Positions 16,590-25,877 of a stretch of DNA of 64,000 bases are shown in pieces. Each line of letters begins with the position of its first letter. Position 1 is the stretch's first letter. The notes beneath the pieces are model-generated. The model was not told the DNA's origin, did not search any database, and saw nothing but the letters and a program-made list of their open reading frames with translations. The translations under genes were made by a program, and so were the position numbers. Source of the DNA: Azoarcus olearius (GTDB lineage Bacteria > Pseudomonadota > Gammaproteobacteria > Burkholderiales > Rhodocyclaceae); assembly GCF_001682385.1 (NCBI RefSeq), contig NZ_CP016210.1, forward strand, positions 4,340,001 to 4,404,000. Reading direction: 5' to 3'.

Positions 16590-19310
16590 ATGAGCGAAAT
16601 CAGTCGGGTAGCCTCGTTCGGCAAACTCAACAGCCTCGCCTACAAGGCGATGGAAGGCGCCACCGTCTTCTGCAAGCTGCGCGGCAATCCCTATGTGGAG
16701 CTGGAACACTGGCTGCAGCAGCTGCTGCAGAACGAGGACACCGACCTGCACCGCATCGTGCGCCACTTCGACGTGGACGCGGCGCGCCTGGCCGCCGACA
16801 TGACCACCGCGCTCGACCGCCTGCCGCGCGGCTCGACCTCGATCTCGGGCCTCTCCGAAAACCTCGACACGCTCGTCGAACGCGGCTGGGTGTATGCCTC
16901 GCTGATGTTCGGCGACCGCCAGATCCGCTCCGGCTACCTGCTGGTCGGCATGCTCAAGACGCCCTCGCTGCGCAACGCGCTGATGGCGATCTCGCGCCAG
17001 TTCGAGCGCGTGCGCCCCGATGTGCTGACCGACGAATTCACCAAGATCGTCGCCGGCTCGGCGGAAGAAAACCTCACCGCGCGCGACGGCTCGGGCGGCG
17101 CGCCGGGCGAGGACAGCGGCGCGATTGCGCCCGCGCAGATGGGCAAGCAGGAGGCGCTGAAGAAATTCACCGTCGACCTCACCGAGCAGGCCCGCTCCGG
17201 CAAGATGGACCCGATCGTCGGCCGCGACGAAGAAATCCGCCAGGTGGTCGACATCCTGATGCGTCGCCGCCAGAACAACCCCATCCTGGTCGGCGAGGCC
17301 GGCGTCGGCAAGACCGCGGTGGTCGAAGGCTTCGCCCAGCGCATCGCGCGCGGCGACGTGCCGCCGGCGCTCAAGGACGTGTCGCTGCTGGCGCTGGACG
17401 TCGGCCTGCTGCAGGCCGGCGCCAGCATGAAGGGCGAATTCGAGCAGCGCCTGCGCTCGGTCATCGACGAAGTCCAGGCCAGCCCCAAGCCCATCATCCT
17501 GTTCGTCGATGAGACCCACACCCTGGTCGGCGCCGGCGGCGCGGCCGGCACCGGCGATGCGGCCAACCTGCTCAAGCCGGCGCTCGCGCGCGGCACGCTG
17601 CGCACCGTCGGCGCCACCACCTGGGCCGAGTACAAGAAGTACATCGAGAAGGACCCGGCGCTGACCCGGCGCTTCCAGAACGTGCAGGTCGACGAGCCCG
17701 ACGAGAAGAAGGCGGTGCTGATGATGCGGGGCGTTGCCAGCACCATGGAGAAGCACCACCAGGTGCAGATCCTCGACGAGGCGCTGGAGGCCGCGGTCAA
17801 GCTGTCGCACCGCTACATCCCGGCGCGCCAGTTGCCGGACAAGTCCGTCTCGCTACTCGACACCGCCTGCGCCCGCGTCGCGGTGAGCCTGCACGCCACG
17901 CCGGCCGAGGTGGACGACAGCCGCAAGCGCATCGACGCGCTGAACACCGAGCTGGAAATCATCGGCCGCGAGAGCAACATCGGCATCGAGGTCGGCGAGC
18001 GCCGGGCCCATGCCGAGGCCTTGCTGGCCGAAGAACAGCAGCGGCTGGCCGAACTCGAGGCACGCTGGGCGGCCGAGAAGACGCTGGTCGACGAACTCCT
18101 CGCGCTGCGCGCCAAGCTGCGCAGCGGCAGCCGCCCGGTGGAAGGCACCGGCAGCGCGCTGGAAGCCGCGGCCGAAGCGGCCGCGCCGGAGGCCGCCGCC
18201 GAGAGCGCGCCCGAACCCGAGCGCGAGGCGCTGTTCGCGCGCCTGCGCGAAGTCCAGGCCGAACTCGCCACGCTGCAGGGCGAAGACCCGCTGATCCTGC
18301 CGACGGTGGACTACCAGGCGGTGGCCTCGGTGGTCGCCGACTGGACCGGCATCCCGGTCGGCCGCATGGCGCGCAACGAAATCGAGAACGTGCTGCGCCT
18401 GCCGCAGCTGCTCGGCCAGCGCGTCATCGGCCAGGACCACGCGATGGAGATGATCGCCAAGCGCATCCAGACTTCGCGCGCCGGGCTCGACAACCCCAAC
18501 AAGCCGATCGGCGTGTTCATGCTCGCCGGCACCTCGGGCGTCGGCAAGACCGAAACCGCGCTGGCACTGGCCGAAGCGCTGTACGGCGGCGAGCAGAACG
18601 TCGTCACGATCAACATGAGCGAATTCCAGGAAGCGCACACCGTGTCCACGCTCAAGGGCGCGCCTCCGGGCTACGTCGGCTACGGCGAAGGCGGCGTGCT
18701 GACCGAGGCGGTGCGGCGCAAGCCCTACAGCGTGGTGCTGCTCGACGAGGTCGAGAAGGCCCACCCCGATGTGCACGAGATGTTCTTCCAGGTCTTCGAC
18801 AAGGGCTTCATGGAAGACGGCGAAGGCCGCTTCATCGACTTCAAGAACACCCTGATCCTGCTCACCACCAATGCCGGCACCGACCTCATCGCCAGCATGT
18901 GCAAGGACCCCGACCTGCTGCCCGACCCGGAAGGCCTCGCCAAGGCGCTGCGCGACCCGCTGCTGAAGATCTTCCCGCCGGCGCTGCTCGGCCGCCTCGT
19001 CACCATTCCCTACTACCCGCTGACCGACGCCATGCTGGGCGCCATCGTCCGGCTGCAGCTCGGGCGCATCAAGAAGCGCGTGGAAGCGCGCTACAAGATC
19101 CCGTTCGAGTATGGCGACGACGTGGTCGAGCTGGTGGTCAGCCGCTGCACCGAGAGCGAATCCGGCGGCCGCATGATCGACGCCATCCTGACCAACACCA
19201 TGCTGCCCGACATCAGCCGCGAGTTCCTGAACCGGACGATGGAAGGCAAGCCGATCGTGCGCGTGGCGATGGGAGTCGCGAATGCCGACTTCACCTACAA
19301 CTTCGATTGA
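16590..19310 (+). CDS. clpV: ClpV (TssH), AAA+ ATPase that recycles the contracted sheath
   Basis: The 906-residue Clp/Hsp100 ATPase has an N-terminal domain (FGKLNSLAYKAMEGATVFCK), a first Walker A GEAGVGKT near residue 234, a coiled-coil middle domain around 440-570, and a second Walker A GTSGVGKT near residue 647. ClpV unfolds TssC after contraction so subunits can be reused. The T6SS-type N-domain and location separate it from housekeeping ClpB. The last 29 nt overlap the following lipoprotein gene. Confidence 0.97.
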   Translation: MSEISRVASFGKLNSLAYKAMEGATVFCKLRGNPYVELEHWLQQLLQNEDTDLHRIVRHFDVDAARLAADMTTALDRLPRGSTSISGLSENLDTLVERGWVYASLMFGDRQIRSGYLLVGMLKTPSLRNALMAISRQFERVRPDVLTDEFTKIVAGSAEENLTARDGSGGAPGEDSGAIAPAQMGKQEALKKFTVDLTEQARSGKMDPIVGRDEEIRQVVDILMRRRQNNPILVGEAGVGKTAVVEGFAQRIARGDVPPALKDVSLLALDVGLLQAGASMKGEFEQRLRSVIDEVQASPKPIILFVDETHTLVGAGGAAGTGDAANLLKPALARGTLRTVGATTWAEYKKYIEKDPALTRRFQNVQVDEPDEKKAVLMMRGVASTMEKHHQVQILDEALEAAVKLSHRYIPARQLPDKSVSLLDTACARVAVSLHATPAEVDDSRKRIDALNTELEIIGRESNIGIEVGERRAHAEALLAEEQQRLAELEARWAAEKTLVDELLALRAKLRSGSRPVEGTGSALEAAAEAAAPEAAAESAPEPEREALFARLREVQAELATLQGEDPLILPTVDYQAVASVVADWTGIPVGRMARNEIENVLRLPQLLGQRVIGQDHAMEMIAKRIQTSRAGLDNPNKPIGVFMLAGTSGVGKTETALALAEALYGGEQNVVTINMSEFQEAHTVSTLKGAPPGYVGYGEGGVLTEAVRRKPYSVVLLDEVEKAHPDVHEMFFQVFDKGFMEDGEGRFIDFKNTLILLTTNAGTDLIASMCKDPDLLPDPEGLAKALRDPLLKIFPPALLGRLVTIPYYPLTDAMLGAIVRLQLGRIKKRVEARYKIPFEYGDDVVELVVSRCTESESGGRMIDAILTNTMLPDISREFLNRTMEGKPIVRVAMGVANADFTYNFD

Positions 19311-19800
19311 TCAACGCCGCCGGCCCGTGGCGGCCGGCCGGCACTGGCACCGGGCACTGTTGGCGCTCTTCGTCACGCTGTGCGTGAGCGCCTGTTCTGA
19401 GGGATACGCAATGGGAAAGATGGTGTTGTTTTCCGCGGTGCGCGGCACCGTGTTGCACGAAGGCAAGCCGGTCGCCGGCGCCACGATCGAGCGCGAGTTC
19501 GAATGGGCCTGGAAGAGCGAAACCGGGCGCGACAGCACGACCACCGACGCCAACGGTGCGTTCGCGCTGCCGGACATCACGCGCAAGTCGCTGTTCGGCT
19601 CGCTGCTGCCGCATGAGCCGCTGGTCAAGCAGAGCATCACGATCAACCACGCCGGCAAGAGCTACAAGGCCTGGGTGCTGTTCAAGCGCGATTACGACGA
19701 GAACGGCGAACTCGACGGCCGTCCGATCGTGCTCACCTGCCGCCTGGAGGCCGAACCGCAACGCCGCGGTGAAGTCTTCGGCATCTGCGAACTGTCCTGA
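19282..19800 (+). CDS. Lipoprotein with transthyretin-like domain, DUF6795-like; candidate immunity protein
   Basis: The 172-residue product starts inside clpV (29-nt overlap). It has a hydrophobic segment ALLALFVTLCVSAC with a lipobox ending at Cys38. The body (LFSAVRGTVLHEGKPVAGAT, then TTTDANGAFALPDI) resembles carboxypeptidase-regulatory/transthyretin-like folds and, as far as I can tell, the DUF6795 family. A membrane-anchored periplasmic protein directly ahead of two phospholipase-like genes fits an immunity role against periplasmic effectors, but no sequence feature proves this. A later start would lose the signal peptide, so 19282 is preferred. Confidence 0.7.
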   Translation: MPTSPTTSIDQRRRPVAAGRHWHRALLALFVTLCVSACSEGYAMGKMVLFSAVRGTVLHEGKPVAGATIEREFEWAWKSETGRDSTTTDANGAFALPDITRKSLFGSLLPHEPLVKQSITINHAGKSYKAWVLFKRDYDENGELDGRPIVLTCRLEAEPQRRGEVFGICELS

Positions 19801-19811
19801 GGAGCGGCCCG

Positions 19812-20969
19812 ATGGCGACCCTGAATCCCTCCCAGGCGGCGGCAATCGCGTCCGGCGTCTACCTGCTGCGTGAATCGGCGGTGGCCGAACTGCGCGAAAT
19901 CCAGGCCCCGCTGGGGTGCGAAGGCATGTTCGCGGTGGCCGACAACGGCCGCTTCCTGGGCAAGAGCGGCGGCGGCCCGTTCAAGAAGATCAGCGGCTTC
20001 GGCTACATCGCGGCGGGCGAAGGCCAGTATGCCGGCGAGGTGCTGATCGCGACCCGCGGCACCGCGCAATCGCTCGACTGGTTGAGCAACCTCAACATCG
20101 GCATGCAGCTCGGGCCCGGCGGCCACCTTGTCCACGCCGGTTTCCACGAAGTCTGGAAGAGCTTCCAGCGCGATATCTTCGACTTCCTGCGCGGGCGCAA
20201 TCCGTCGCGCATCCACTGCGTCGGCCACAGCCTGGGCGGCGCGCTGGCGATGCTCAACGCCGATGCGCTGAGCGCGCAGAAGGTGGGCGAGGTCAGCCTC
20301 TACACCTTCGGCGCGCCGCGCTCGGGCGACGTGTTCTATTCGCGCTCGATGAGCAAGCGGCTGGGCGCGGACAACATCCACCGGGTCTCGGCAAGTTCCG
20401 ACCCGGTGCCGATGATTCCGCTGTTCCCGTTCTGCCACATGCCGTTCGACGGCCCCGGCTGCGTGATCCAGAGCCCGGGCCTGATCAACATCGGCGCCCA
20501 CAACATGAAGCGCAGCTATATCGCGGGCGTGAAGGACCACACCTGGGAGACGCTGCTCGAGGCCAGCAAGCCCAACGAAGACCAGAACGTCAAATCTTGG
20601 CTGGAGCAGGCGGCCGAAGGCAAGGGCACGATCCTGATGGGCTCGGCCAGCGCGCTGACGATGATCGGCAAGGCGTTGCGCTGGGTACTGGCCCGGGTGC
20701 GCGACCTGCTGGTGGGTGCGCTCGGCGTCACGCTGACGATCGGCGCCACGGTGCTCGACCAGCTGGCCTGGCTGCTCGCCAAGGGCGCCACCCTGTCGGT
20801 GGAGCTTGCACGCCACGTGCGCGGCCTGTTGAGCGCCATCTTCCGCTTCCTCGGGCGGGCGGCGCAGACCGTGACCAACGTGACCGCGGCCTTCCTGCGC
20901 TGGGTGCTGGACCTGCTGTACACCTCGGTGAGCACGATGGCCCGGCGCGCGCTGGCCTATCTCAACTGA
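19812..20969 (+). CDS. Class 3 lipase-fold protein, candidate T6SS phospholipase effector
   Basis: The 385-residue protein has an alpha/beta-hydrolase core with the nucleophile motif GHSLGGAL (Ser140). A plausible triad is completed by Asp197 (SSDPVP) and a His such as His230 (IGAHNM). VLIATRGTAQSLDW and VHAGFHEVW match class 3 lipases, the family to which the Vibrio effector TseL (Tle2 group) belongs. After residue about 270 the chain becomes a series of hydrophobic/amphipathic helices (VGALGVTLTIGATVLDQLAW), unlike secreted fungal lipases and suited to membrane contact. It lies 11 nt behind the lipoprotein gene. The effector role is inferred from context. Confidence 0.8.
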   Translation: MATLNPSQAAAIASGVYLLRESAVAELREIQAPLGCEGMFAVADNGRFLGKSGGGPFKKISGFGYIAAGEGQYAGEVLIATRGTAQSLDWLSNLNIGMQLGPGGHLVHAGFHEVWKSFQRDIFDFLRGRNPSRIHCVGHSLGGALAMLNADALSAQKVGEVSLYTFGAPRSGDVFYSRSMSKRLGADNIHRVSASSDPVPMIPLFPFCHMPFDGPGCVIQSPGLINIGAHNMKRSYIAGVKDHTWETLLEASKPNEDQNVKSWLEQAAEGKGTILMGSASALTMIGKALRWVLARVRDLLVGALGVTLTIGATVLDQLAWLLAKGATLSVELARHVRGLLSAIFRFLGRAAQTVTNVTAAFLRWVLDLLYTSVSTMARRALAYLN

Positions 20970-21006
20970 GTACCCGGGCGCCAGCCTGCAAGCGAGGAGA
21001 GCGTAG

Positions 21007-22143
21007 ATGATCCGCTACATCGACCTGGGTGCCGACAAGCAGCTCAACGAGATCGTGTTCGCCGGCAGCCACGACGCGGCGATCACCGGGGGCAAGCGCA
21101 ACGCCAAGACCCAGGACCTCGACATCCTCGGCCAGGCGAAGGCGGGGGTGCGGCTGTTCGACCTGCGCATCGCCGCCCAGGACCACGGCGACGCGCACGG
21201 CAACGGGCGCGAGGTGGCGCTGCGCGCGTATCACGGCAGCGTCACCAAGGGGAAGGCGCCCGGCCTCGTGCGCGACCTCGGCGCCACCCGCAGCGTGGAT
21301 GCCGGCAAGATGAGCCTCGGCACCTTCGGCATGGGGCTGGACAAGATCCTGCAGGACGCGGCGGCCTTCGTGACCGCCGAATCGTCCGAGTTCCTGCTGC
21401 TCAAGTTCGACAAGTGCCGCAACTGGCCGCTGATTGCCGAAGCCTGTGTCACGCTGCTCGGCAACACGCTGTACAAGGGCACCGGCAATCTCAACACCAC
21501 CAGCCTGCGCCAGCTTGCCGGCAAGGTGGTGGTGCTGTTCACCGGCGAAGGGATCCGCGCGGTGTCGTCGCGCTACCCGGTGGGCAGCGGCATCCTCGAA
21601 ATCCGCAGCCTGAAAGGCAAGGACGGCGACAAATCGTATACGCCCACCTTCCACGGCATGCAGTACTACGGCAAGGGCGGCACCAAGCTCGGCAACCTGT
21701 TCGGCGACAAGATCAAGGAGAACCGCAAGACCCAGGCGGCGATCATGCGCGCCGGCGCGGAAGGCCACCCCGACGTGATCGGCATGATGTACTGGACCAG
21801 CACCGGCCTGCTCGAAAGCATCCGCCAGCGCAACGAGAAGCAATGGAGCGTCAAGAACGTCTCCCGCCTCAACCAGCTGTGGCGCGAAGGCCTCGCGGAG
21901 TCGATCGAGACGCGGCTCGCCCGGCACGTTGATCCCACCCAACACGCGTTCGGCAACGTGCTGAAGGCCTTCATGCCGAACGTGGTGATGGTCGATTTCG
22001 CCGACGCGCAGAAGTGCCGCACGATCTACGGCCTCAACCACGTCGCCGCCACCGCACTCACCGACGCCGCGCGCGCGCTCGATGACGAGATCACGCAGTT
22101 GCGCGCCAACCTGGCAACGCTGCGGCGCGCCCACCGCGGCTGA
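21007..22143 (+). CDS. PI-PLC X-domain-like phosphodiesterase, candidate T6SS effector
   Basis: The 378-residue protein begins with a TIM-barrel-like catalytic region. VFAGSHDAAITGG provides His22, GVRLFDLRI gives the Asp/Arg pair at 52-54, and AYHGSV provides His76. This pattern matches the two catalytic histidines and D-x-R strand of bacterial PI-specific phospholipase C-like proteins. There is no signal peptide, as expected for a T6SS-delivered enzyme and unlike classical secreted PI-PLCs. It follows the lipase gene by 37 nt. The substrate is unknown, and the effector function is inferred from location. Confidence 0.7.
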   Translation: MIRYIDLGADKQLNEIVFAGSHDAAITGGKRNAKTQDLDILGQAKAGVRLFDLRIAAQDHGDAHGNGREVALRAYHGSVTKGKAPGLVRDLGATRSVDAGKMSLGTFGMGLDKILQDAAAFVTAESSEFLLLKFDKCRNWPLIAEACVTLLGNTLYKGTGNLNTTSLRQLAGKVVVLFTGEGIRAVSSRYPVGSGILEIRSLKGKDGDKSYTPTFHGMQYYGKGGTKLGNLFGDKIKENRKTQAAIMRAGAEGHPDVIGMMYWTSTGLLESIRQRNEKQWSVKNVSRLNQLWREGLAESIETRLARHVDPTQHAFGNVLKAFMPNVVMVDFADAQKCRTIYGLNHVAATALTDAARALDDEITQLRANLATLRRAHRG

Positions 22144-22161
22144 CCCGACGCCCCCCGAACC

Positions 22162-23511
22162 ATGACCACCGATTCCGCACCCGACCAGCTCCCCAGCGAG
22201 ATGACGCTGGACGACGCCCTCGCCTTCGCCACCCGGCTGCACCGCATCGGCGAACTGGACGCCGCCGAAACGATCTACCGGCGCGTGCTCGACGTCGTGC
22301 CCGAACATCCCGACGCGCTCAACTTCCTCGCCATCGCCCGCCACCAGCGCGGCGAGGTGGAGGAGTCGATCACGCTGATGCGGCGCAGCCTGGCGCTGCG
22401 GCCGGACGCGCCGGGGGTGTGGAACAACCTCGGCAACATCCTGCTCGACCTCGGCTATTTCGACGACGCCGGCGACGCCTACGAGGAATGCCTGCGGCTC
22501 GCCCCCGACGAACCGCTGGTGCGCAACAACCTCGGCGTGCTGCGCCGCTCGCAAGGGCGCCTGGAAGAAGCGGAAGCCGCCTACCGCGACGTGCTCGCGC
22601 GCGACCCGAAGAACATCGACGCCCACAACAACCTCGGCAACCTGCTCGCCGGACTCGGCCGGATCGAGGAGGCGGTGCGCCACTACTGCGAAAGCGTCAC
22701 GCTGATGCCGGCCAACCCGGCGGTGCGCAAGATGCTGGGCTACGCCTACTACATGCTGGGGCGCTACGAAGAGGCGGCCGAGTTCTACCGCAACTGGCTG
22801 GCGGCCGAGCCCGACAACGCCACCGCGCGCCACCACCTCGCGGCGTGCACCGGGCAGGACGTGCCGACGCGCGCGTCCGACGTTTACGTGGAAAGCGTGT
22901 TCGACGGCTTCGCGGAGAGCTTCGACGCCAAGCTCGCGGCGCTGACCTACCGCGCCCCGCAGCTGGTGGCGGGCGAGGTCGCGCGCCGCTGCGGCGAGGG
23001 CCGGCGCCAGTTCGACATCCTCGACGCCGGCTGCGGCACCGGCCTGTGCGGGCCGCTGCTGGCGCCCCACGCACGCCGTCTGGTCGGCGTCGACCTGTCG
23101 CAGCCCATGCTCGACAAGGCCGCCGCGCGCAAGGTGTACGACGCGCTCGTAAAGGCCGAACTCACCGCCTTCCTGCAGGGCGCCGAGGCGGACAGCCAGG
23201 ACCTGATCGTGTCGGCCGACACGCTGTGCTACTTCGGCGCGCTCGACGCGGTGTTCGGCGCCGCCGCCCGCGCCCTGCGCGGCCACGGCACGCTGGTGTT
23301 CACGGTGGAGCTTTCCGCCCCCGAGGGCGGCGAGCACGGCTACCGGCTCGCCCCCCACGGGCGCTACACCCACTCCGCCGGCTATGTCACCGGCGAACTC
23401 GCCCGCGCCGGCTTTGGCGACATCTCCTGCGTCGAGACGGACCTGCGCACCGAAGGCGGCAAGCCGGTGCGCGGCCTGCTGTGCGCCGCCCGGCGCGGCG
23501 CCGCGGCCTGA
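22162..23511 (+). CDS. TPR protein with C-terminal SAM-dependent methyltransferase domain
   Basis: Residues about 15-225 form consecutive tetratricopeptide repeats (NNLGNILLDLGYFDDAGDAY, AHNNLGNLLAGLGRIEEAVR). Residues about 250-449 form a class I methyltransferase with the SAM-binding motif DAGCGTGLCG near 287 and VGVDLSQPMLDKA. The target is unknown; it could be a small molecule or a protein. The gene follows the PI-PLC-like gene by 18 nt on the same strand and ends exactly one base from the stop of the convergent kinase gene. T6SS linkage makes modification of a T6SS component or cargo plausible but unproven. Confidence 0.75.
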   Translation: MTTDSAPDQLPSEMTLDDALAFATRLHRIGELDAAETIYRRVLDVVPEHPDALNFLAIARHQRGEVEESITLMRRSLALRPDAPGVWNNLGNILLDLGYFDDAGDAYEECLRLAPDEPLVRNNLGVLRRSQGRLEEAEAAYRDVLARDPKNIDAHNNLGNLLAGLGRIEEAVRHYCESVTLMPANPAVRKMLGYAYYMLGRYEEAAEFYRNWLAAEPDNATARHHLAACTGQDVPTRASDVYVESVFDGFAESFDAKLAALTYRAPQLVAGEVARRCGEGRRQFDILDAGCGTGLCGPLLAPHARRLVGVDLSQPMLDKAAARKVYDALVKAELTAFLQGAEADSQDLIVSADTLCYFGALDAVFGAAARALRGHGTLVFTVELSAPEGGEHGYRLAPHGRYTHSAGYVTGELARAGFGDISCVETDLRTEGGKPVRGLLCAARRGAAA

Positions 23512-24942
23512 TCAGCGCGCCGGGCCCAGCTCGGCCAGAAAGCGCGCGCGCGCCGCGGGATCGTCGATCTGTGCCGCGAGCGCGGCATGCAGCGCGGCCA
23601 GGTCGGTCGCATCGCGCGCCGCCTTCTTCACCAGCACGCTGGCGATCGGCCCCAGCGCCCGCGCCAGCGCCTTGCCGGCGCGTTCGAGGTCGGCGGCGCC
23701 GATCTCCCGCGGCACGGTCGCAGTGGGCGCAGGCGTGGCCGTCGTCGCCGGCGCTGCGGGCGCCGGCACCGCCTGCAGCCCGAGCCGGGTAAGCCCGGCG
23801 CGAAAGCCCTTGCGCGCCTCGTCGGTGTCGAGCTTGTCGGCAAGCCGCGTGTACAGCTCTCCCAGGTCGGCGGCGTCGGTCGCCGCCTTGCGCACGATGA
23901 CCCGCGCGAGCGGGCCGATGTAGGCCGCGAGCTGGCGCTCCACCGTCTTCAGCGTGTCTTCCTGCCACTGCGTCGGCGTGGCCGTCGCGCCGGTCGCCGG
24001 CAGCGCGGTGGACGTGGGCGTGTCGGCTTTCGCCTGCAGCGCGGCCAGGCTGGCGCGAACCGCCTCGGCCGTCATCACCACGGTCTCTTCCGACACCGCC
24101 GCGCGGGGGGGCGCACGGAAGGCCTGCTCGTAGGCCTCGCTGAGCGCAAGACGGAAGCACGCGGCGTCGGCGTAGCGGTCGTCCGCGCGCTTGGCCAGCG
24201 CCTTTGCGGCAATCGCATCGAATGCCGGCGCCAGCCCGGCCACCTGCGCCGAAGGCGGGGCCTGCACGACGTTGCACACCTGGTAGGCCATCGCCTCGAT
24301 CGGGCCGCTGAAGGGACGGCGGCCGGTGAGCAGTTCGTAGAACACCACCCCGGCGGCGAACAGGTCGGCGCGGTGGTCGATGCCGAGGCCGAGAAACTGC
24401 TCCGGCGCCATCGCGGTAGGGGTGCCGACGATGGCGCCCACCTGGGTGAGGTTGGCGGTGTCGATGCGGGCGATGCCGAAATCGGTGATCTTGAGCTTGC
24501 CCGCCGCAGTGATCAGCAGGTTGGCGGCCTTGATGTCGCGGTGGATGACGCCGCGCAGATGCACGTATTCCAGCGCCTCCAGCAGCTGCACCATGATGCT
24601 GACGACGTCGCCGACCGGCATCCGCGCGTCCTGCTTCATGAACTGGCCCAGCCCGCAGCCGTCGACGTACTCCATCGCGATGTAGGCGACATCGGCGTCC
24701 TCGCCGAAGTCGTAGATCGCGACGATGCCGGGATGGTTGAGCCGGCCCGCGGCGCGCGCCTCATTGCGGAAGCGCTCGACCATGCTTTCGCCGCTGCCGC
24801 CGTCGAGCAGTTCGCGGCGGATGGTCTTCAGCGCCACCGTGCGGTCGATCACCGGGTCGTGGGCCTTGTAGACCGTGCCCATGCCGCCCTTGCCGAGGAC
24901 GCCGAGGATTTCGTATTTGCCGAGGCGGCGCGGGACGTTCAT
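23512..24942 (-). CDS. Ser/Thr protein kinase (PpkA-like) with duplicated C-terminal domain
   Basis: Residues 1-270 form a complete Hanks-type kinase: glycine loop GKGGMGTV (18-25), VALK Lys39, HRDIKAAN with Asp136, DFG 154-156 and MAPEQ near 180. No membrane segment is visible. After a Thr/Pro/Ala linker the C-terminus holds two similar helical units, about 331-384 (IGPLARVIVRKAATDAADL) and 419-471 (LGPIASVLVKKAARDATDL). Kinases in T6SS loci (PpkA) trigger assembly by threonine phosphorylation of Fha proteins; no Fha gene is seen here. The gene lies 10 nt behind the heme-HAMP gene and is probably co-transcribed with it. Confidence 0.88.
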   Translation of the reverse strand: MNVPRRLGKYEILGVLGKGGMGTVYKAHDPVIDRTVALKTIRRELLDGGSGESMVERFRNEARAAGRLNHPGIVAIYDFGEDADVAYIAMEYVDGCGLGQFMKQDARMPVGDVVSIMVQLLEALEYVHLRGVIHRDIKAANLLITAAGKLKITDFGIARIDTANLTQVGAIVGTPTAMAPEQFLGLGIDHRADLFAAGVVFYELLTGRRPFSGPIEAMAYQVCNVVQAPPSAQVAGLAPAFDAIAAKALAKRADDRYADAACFRLALSEAYEQAFRAPPRAAVSEETVVMTAEAVRASLAALQAKADTPTSTALPATGATATPTQWQEDTLKTVERQLAAYIGPLARVIVRKAATDAADLGELYTRLADKLDTDEARKGFRAGLTRLGLQAVPAPAAPATTATPAPTATVPREIGAADLERAGKALARALGPIASVLVKKAARDATDLAALHAALAAQIDDPAARARFLAELGPAR

Positions 24943-24952
24943 CGACGGAACC

Positions 24953-25825
24953 TCAGGACTCCAGCATCTTCAGCGCATGCACCAGGCTCTTGCGCATGCG
25001 GCCGAAGGATTCGGCCAGCGTGGAGATTTCGTCGCGGCCCTTGACCGGGAACTCCTCGACTTCCATCTCGCCCAGGCTGACGCGGTCGGCGATGCGCGCG
25101 AGGCGCTTGACCGGCCGCACCACCAGCGTGAGCAGCAGCACGTTGAGCAGCACGAAGATGAAGGCCACCAGCGCCACCAGCAGGGTCATGAAGACCCGGA
25201 AGGTGGCGTCGGCGCGCTTGATCGGCAGGTCCATCGGCACCGACACCACCTGCGCGCCGACGATCTCGTTGTGCTGCCAGCCGAAGCCGTTGGCGGTGCC
25301 GTAGCGCGCGATCATCGACGCCGGCGCGGCATCGGGCACGCTGTGGCAGCGCAGGCAGGCGGGGTCCTTGATCTGGATCGGGCGGGCAAGGAACAACGTG
25401 CGGCCGGACGGGGTGTCGCGTTCGCCGACCACCTCGGCCTGCCCGGTGTTGTTGCGGAAGGCGTTGACGATGTCAGCTTCCCAGTCGGCCGCGCGGTCGC
25501 GCGGGTTGGTGGGGTTCAGCGTCGCTTCCTTGTAGGTGTAGTCCGGGTACTGCTTGCGCAGCTCGTTGAAGTACTCGGTGGCGGCGTAGGCGGCGACCGA
25601 CTGCGGCAGGAATTCGTAGTTGAGCTGGTTCTGCAGCAGCGGGTTGATCTGGCTGATGGTGTAGCCGCGCGCCGCCAGCGAGCCCTGCATCATGATCCGG
25701 GCGTTCTGCAGGATCTCCTCGCGCGCGTTGCGCTGCAGGAGTTCGTGCGACACGTAGCCCGCGGCCGCGAGGCCGATCAGGATGACCACGCTCAGCGCCA
25801 GGTTGAACTTGACGATCAGTTTCAT
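24953..25825 (-). CDS. Membrane DUF3365 heme-sensor-like protein with HAMP domain
   Basis: The 290-residue protein has a membrane segment at about 9-26, a periplasmic DUF3365 (Tll0287-like) domain, a second membrane segment at 211-235 and a HAMP domain with short tail at 236-290. The periplasmic domain carries the c-type heme motif CLRCH (Cys157, Cys160, His161), followed by SVPDAAP, as in other DUF3365 proteins. There is no kinase, cyclase or methyl-accepting output domain. The neighbouring cytoplasmic Ser/Thr kinase, 10 nt downstream, is the obvious output partner. Redox or ligand sensing is inferred from the heme motif. Confidence 0.82.
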   Translation of the reverse strand: MKLIVKFNLALSVVILIGLAAAGYVSHELLQRNAREEILQNARIMMQGSLAARGYTISQINPLLQNQLNYEFLPQSVAAYAATEYFNELRKQYPDYTYKEATLNPTNPRDRAADWEADIVNAFRNNTGQAEVVGERDTPSGRTLFLARPIQIKDPACLRCHSVPDAAPASMIARYGTANGFGWQHNEIVGAQVVSVPMDLPIKRADATFRVFMTLLVALVAFIFVLLNVLLLTLVVRPVKRLARIADRVSLGEMEVEEFPVKGRDEISTLAESFGRMRKSLVHALKMLES

Positions 25826-25877
25826 GGGAGGGACTCGCGGTTGTCGTTGGTTTTCGTTGTCGGGGGCGGTCCGCCGC

